Shown here: positions 60,975 to 64,000 of the stretch, piece after piece
Layout of the letters: the number at the start of each line of letters is the position of its first letter
Position numbering within the stretch: the stretch's first letter is position 1
Origin: Bacteroidales bacterium UBA1392
GTDB lineage: Bacteria; Bacteroidota; Bacteroidia; Bacteroidales; UBA932
DNA length: 64,000 nucleotides
NCBI GenBank assembly: GCA_002305275.1
Contig: DBQO01000046.1
Coordinates: 18,248 to 82,247, forward strand
Direction of reading: 5' to 3'
Made by a program: the position numbers and the translations under genes
Notes under the pieces: model-generated
Told to the model about the DNA's origin: nothing
What the model saw: only the letters and a program-made list of their open reading frames with translations
Databases searched by the model: none

Positions 60975-63900
60975 ATGAAAAGGATCAATTATTACGGACA
61001 GTTACGATTGTTTCTGTTGGGGATTGTTTTTTTCTTTTCAATCCTATCTCCCCTAACTCCGCTCTGTGCCTATGCTCAGAACCCTCTCACTCTGGACAAG
61101 GTTAACTATATCGCCCTTTCGCCACAGGCTGCGGCATTGCACGATGCAATCAACTACCCCGTTGACGGCAACAAGGGTGTACCTGATATCTCCATACCTC
61201 TTTATACAATCAAGTACGGCAAGATTTCCATTCCAATCACCTTGCGCTATAGTACCGGCGCTGCTAAGATCGACAAGAGCACGGCTCCCAATGTTGCCTT
61301 CGGTTGGGTGCTTGATGTCGGCGGTAGGATCAACCGCACCATCAGAGGCAAGCCCGATGAGGCCGGTCAGTGGTATCAGGCCGATGCAAACACCTACTTC
61401 AATCAGTTCCGCTCCGACACCAGCCAGTTCACCATCTCTGACATTTACGACTGGTATGGCAATAACAGATATGATTCTGAAAAGGACGAGTTCGTAATGA
61501 GTACGCCGAACGGTAGTGCCACATTTTATATTACAGGCAGCGATGGCTCTTATACCGGACATTTTTCTCCATCTGTAAACTGGAAGATCAAAACCACGCA
61601 ACGCTATACGAGTACTGGCGTGATACCTATGTTTACCGGCATAAATCTTCTGGATGGCGACGGTACCCAATACCGTTTCGGAAGCGGCTCAAGCAGCACA
61701 AGCCCCACATCTCCCGATGCGACGTACATTGAATACTGTTCCCACAACGTGATCGGCAACGAAATGACATACGCCAGCGGATGGCAATTAAGGGAGGTGG
61801 AAGATGAGGCCGGCAACAAAGTCACTTTCCAATACACGCGCAGCGGAAATACCACCTACAGTTTGGGTCATGACCAGTGGTATGAAATCACTGACAGCCC
61901 ATCAGTTTTTTGGACGGAAGACGCCAGTGCGTCTCAGAACTACGTGGATACTTATTTTCCTGAAGGCAATAACGGTTACTACCCTTATTACCCTACTGCA
62001 TTCCGCCACGTCAATCCATCGGAAATTAACTGGCCTACGGGAAAGATAACCATAGAGGTGTCAAGCACTACGCATATGATTACTTCCATCCTCATCTATG
62101 ATAAGAGTGGCAATCAGATTCGCAAAATTGTCTTTTCAACTACATCCAACAATATCGACTCCGATAAACCCCTGCTCTCGTCCGTCACCGTCATTGATGC
62201 GTTAAATACAACTCAACAGGTCTATTCAATGAGTTACAACAACGTAGGCGGCTCATTAACCAATCCTTCCTGCGACTGGTGGGGCTATTTCAACGGCACG
62301 ACATCAACCCCGGGATCTTATCTTCCAAACCGGACGTTCACGGCATATGGATATGATTTCACCACAACGTTTTCATTGGGTAACGGCGGGCATCGTGAGC
62401 CGGCTCCAAGTTACATTCTCCACAATATCCTGAAGATCATCACATACCCGAGTGGCGGCAGCACGGAGTTCACCTTCGAGCCGAACACCTATTCCAAGGA
62501 ACGTGGAGTGACCGTTACTTCCGGAACCGGCCCGGGCCTTCGCATCAAGACCATCCAACACAAAGACAAGGATGGTACGATAGTACGGAAGCTGGGCTAT
62601 ACATATACGGGAGGCAACATATCGGTTCTTCCTGACACCTACTATACTACAAATTCGGTATTCAGACTATACATATATGAAGATGGTCCCATCCCCATCT
62701 CCATGTATGCCATCGCTGACAGACGGCGTAATATCATTCCCAAATTCGTAACTCAAGTCAGCGGTGGCGGAGAAAGCGTGGACTACGACACCGTGACCGA
62801 GACAATATATAACGGAACGACAGCGGTTGGATCCACGATACTCACCTTTTCCTTACCGGACAATTTTCATATTAACACAACGGGGTTCCTTAATGCCTCC
62901 GAAGCGGGATCATTTGATCTGAGCCAGTATCATCTCACCGGTGAGTCACTCACATACAACACGGCCCGCATCACCAAGAAGGAGGAACGAAATGCTTCCG
63001 GCACCCTTACACGCAGGACCACTTACAAGTATGCTCGCGATAGTAATGCGCTTATCACCAATATGGGGTTTTATCATCTGGTTTACTATGATTACCAAGA
63101 GGCGGAAGAGGATTCCGATAGCAGGCTGATGAAGGATTACTGGGCTATCCGCCGTCTTTACAGGCTCAAAGGGGTGGATGGTGTGCCTCCTCTCTACTAT
63201 TACCTTTACACATCGATGAAGGGCTATCAGTATCCCGCCGGAGAAACTGTCGAGACATTTCCCGTCTCCAACGACGGATCGGTCTCCTCGTCCAATCCCT
63301 TCACAGTGGATCGCACCATAACATATACCACCGGTTATCCCTATCACTACCCATCGGAGTTGAAACACATAAGGAGCGACAACAAGAATGAGATTATCGA
63401 ATTGGATTATCCTTTCACAATTGTTGGAGATGCAATGATGGATTCACTTGTGGCAAGACACATCGTCTCACCGGTGGTCGGACAGGCCAAAAAGGTTGGA
63501 AATACATATATTGATGCGTATGCCGTGGACTATGACAGATATGCCGGCACCAATGCTCCTTACGGGCACTTCTTCAGACCTGTTACCATAAAATACTCTA
63601 CCGGCACCAACCAGGCAACCGAGACAAGGATCTCATTTGCCGGATATGATGCCTACGGTAATCCTCGTAGCATAATATACAACAACAACGATACCGAGAA
63701 CTATGTATGGAGCTACAGCCACCAGACGCCTGTTGCGAAAGTGACGGGTGCCACTTGGAGCGAAGTGGTATCGGCACTTGGCAGCTCGACGCTCAGCACG
63801 CTCGAGACTTCACCGTATCCTCCCGATAATACCGTCACCTCAGCGCTCACTTCACTTCGGGGCATCTCCGGGGCGTTGACCGATGGACGCACCCATAGAC

Positions 63901-64000
63901 CACATTACGGCGTGAGTGGGGAATACGATCCTTCCGGCAGAAAACAGACATATACCTATGATGCATTCCAGAGGCTGATTACGGGCTTTGACAACGCCTC
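60975..64000 (+). CDS. Large secreted RHS/YD-repeat protein, N-terminal part (runs off the window)
   Basis: An open frame from ATG 60975 continues to the last base, about 1008 codons without a stop. Signal peptide of about 36 residues ends ...CAYAQ. Then comes the Bacteroidetes RHS N-terminal pattern: LSPQAAALHDAINYPVDGN, GVPDISIPLYTI, ITLRYSTGAAKID, and VAFGWVLDVGGRINRTIRG. A mid-region carries ELDYPF...LVARHIVSPVVGQ. Near the end YD-type repeats begin (YDPSGRKQTYTYDAFQRL). Such proteins form a hollow beta-cage and often end in a variable toxin or effector domain. The C-terminus is outside the window, so a toxin role is not shown here. Confidence 0.85.
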   Translation, partial: MKRINYYGQLRLFLLGIVFFFSILSPLTPLCAYAQNPLTLDKVNYIALSPQAAALHDAINYPVDGNKGVPDISIPLYTIKYGKISIPITLRYSTGAAKIDKSTAPNVAFGWVLDVGGRINRTIRGKPDEAGQWYQADANTYFNQFRSDTSQFTISDIYDWYGNNRYDSEKDEFVMSTPNGSATFYITGSDGSYTGHFSPSVNWKIKTTQRYTSTGVIPMFTGINLLDGDGTQYRFGSGSSSTSPTSPDATYIEYCSHNVIGNEMTYASGWQLREVEDEAGNKVTFQYTRSGNTTYSLGHDQWYEITDSPSVFWTEDASASQNYVDTYFPEGNNGYYPYYPTAFRHVNPSEINWPTGKITIEVSSTTHMITSILIYDKSGNQIRKIVFSTTSNNIDSDKPLLSSVTVIDALNTTQQVYSMSYNNVGGSLTNPSCDWWGYFNGTTSTPGSYLPNRTFTAYGYDFTTTFSLGNGGHREPAPSYILHNILKIITYPSGGSTEFTFEPNTYSKERGVTVTSGTGPGLRIKTIQHKDKDGTIVRKLGYTYTGGNISVLPDTYYTTNSVFRLYIYEDGPIPISMYAIADRRRNIIPKFVTQVSGGGESVDYDTVTETIYNGTTAVGSTILTFSLPDNFHINTTGFLNASEAGSFDLSQYHLTGESLTYNTARITKKEERNASGTLTRRTTYKYARDSNALITNMGFYHLVYYDYQEAEEDSDSRLMKDYWAIRRLYRLKGVDGVPPLYYYLYTSMKGYQYPAGETVETFPVSNDGSVSSSNPFTVDRTITYTTGYPYHYPSELKHIRSDNKNEIIELDYPFTIVGDAMMDSLVARHIVSPVVGQAKKVGNTYIDAYAVDYDRYAGTNAPYGHFFRPVTIKYSTGTNQATETRISFAGYDAYGNPRSIIYNNNDTENYVWSYSHQTPVAKVTGATWSEVVSALGSSTLSTLETSPYPPDNTVTSALTSLRGISGALTDGRTHRPHYGVSGEYDPSGRKQTYTYDAFQRLITGFDNA

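Noticed and set aside
61053..61670. 205-residue ORF antisense to the RHS gene
   Set aside because: The plus-strand frame is open for 3 kb with a signal peptide and RHS motifs. The antisense ORF is a by-product of its codon bias.
62946..63368. 140-residue ORF antisense to the RHS gene
   Set aside because: Same as above; no promoter or recognisable domain.
1..64000. CRISPR array, prophage or toxin-antitoxin module
   Set aside because: I saw no regularly spaced direct repeats, phage structural genes or paired small toxin/antitoxin ORFs. The only short tandem repeats are those reported.

Overview
The window is a piece of a Bacteroidales (Bacteroidota) chromosome, from a gut- or digester-type member that cannot be named from sequence alone. 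The evidence is of three kinds. Promoters have the Bacteroidetes form (TTG/TTTG, a gap of about 19-20 bases, then TAnnTTTG) upstream of many genes. Shine-Dalgarno sequences are almost absent. The gene families are typical of the phylum: GldH, a PSP1/RicT-like protein, DUF3109, DUF2007, a fimbrillin-like lipoprotein, a B-type succinate dehydrogenase cytochrome b, GH92, a NamZ/DUF1343 lipoprotein and a Bacteroidetes-style RHS/YD-repeat protein. Coding density is high, with many 1-40 base overlaps between neighbours.

Layout, left to right. 0-7 kb: 3' end of gcvT, a secreted M28-peptidase/TonB-C fusion lacking the usual catalytic Glu, leuS, and three tandem YitT-family membrane proteins that overlap each other by exactly 38 bases. 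7-16 kb: two AraC-type HTH proteins, kbl (minus strand), then a TetR-controlled tripartite RND efflux operon (TolC-like, lipoprotein adaptor, AcrB-like pump) ending in a small PII-like protein. 16-25 kb: thioredoxin, a small beta-barrel protein, polyprenyl diphosphate synthase, mntP and a Rid/chorismatase-like protein on plus; then trmB, gldH, ricT-like, holB, a U32 peptidase/RlhA-like protein and a TPR protein on minus. 26-32.6 kb: DUF3109, DUF2007, two uncharacterised membrane proteins, hemW, an sdhC without sdhAB, pyrH-frr, and a DAHP synthase/chorismate mutase.

32.6-48.7 kb: a surface lipoprotein gene broken by a 5-base tandem duplication, an OmpA-like/TPR secreted protein, tRNA-Leu(UAA) between two terminators, radA, malQ with two starch-binding domains, a DAACS symporter, a deoxynucleoside kinase, an MBL hydrolase, uvrA, an EnvC-like degenerate LytM protein and a TPR protein. 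48.7-55.4 kb: an ECF sigma factor translationally abutting an unusual anti-sigma/beta-barrel fusion, namZ-like, tsaE, yifB/comM, and a Tat-type aldo/keto reductase with ferredoxin motifs.

55.4-64 kb looks more accessory and AT-richer: a small membrane protein, threonine ammonia-lyase, a complete IS3-family element (imperfect inverted repeats, 4-base CTTT target duplication, A8 frameshift site) inserted in the tail of a terminator, a GH92 mannosidase, and the first about 1000 codons of a very large RHS/YD-repeat secreted protein that runs off the end. I did not find a CRISPR array, prophage, rRNA operon or an obvious defence system. The most unusual items are the sigma/anti-sigma-barrel pair, the pseudo-M28-TonB fusion, the overlapping YitT triplet, the PII-like protein tied to an RND pump, and the truncated RHS protein, whose toxin end, if any, lies outside the window.
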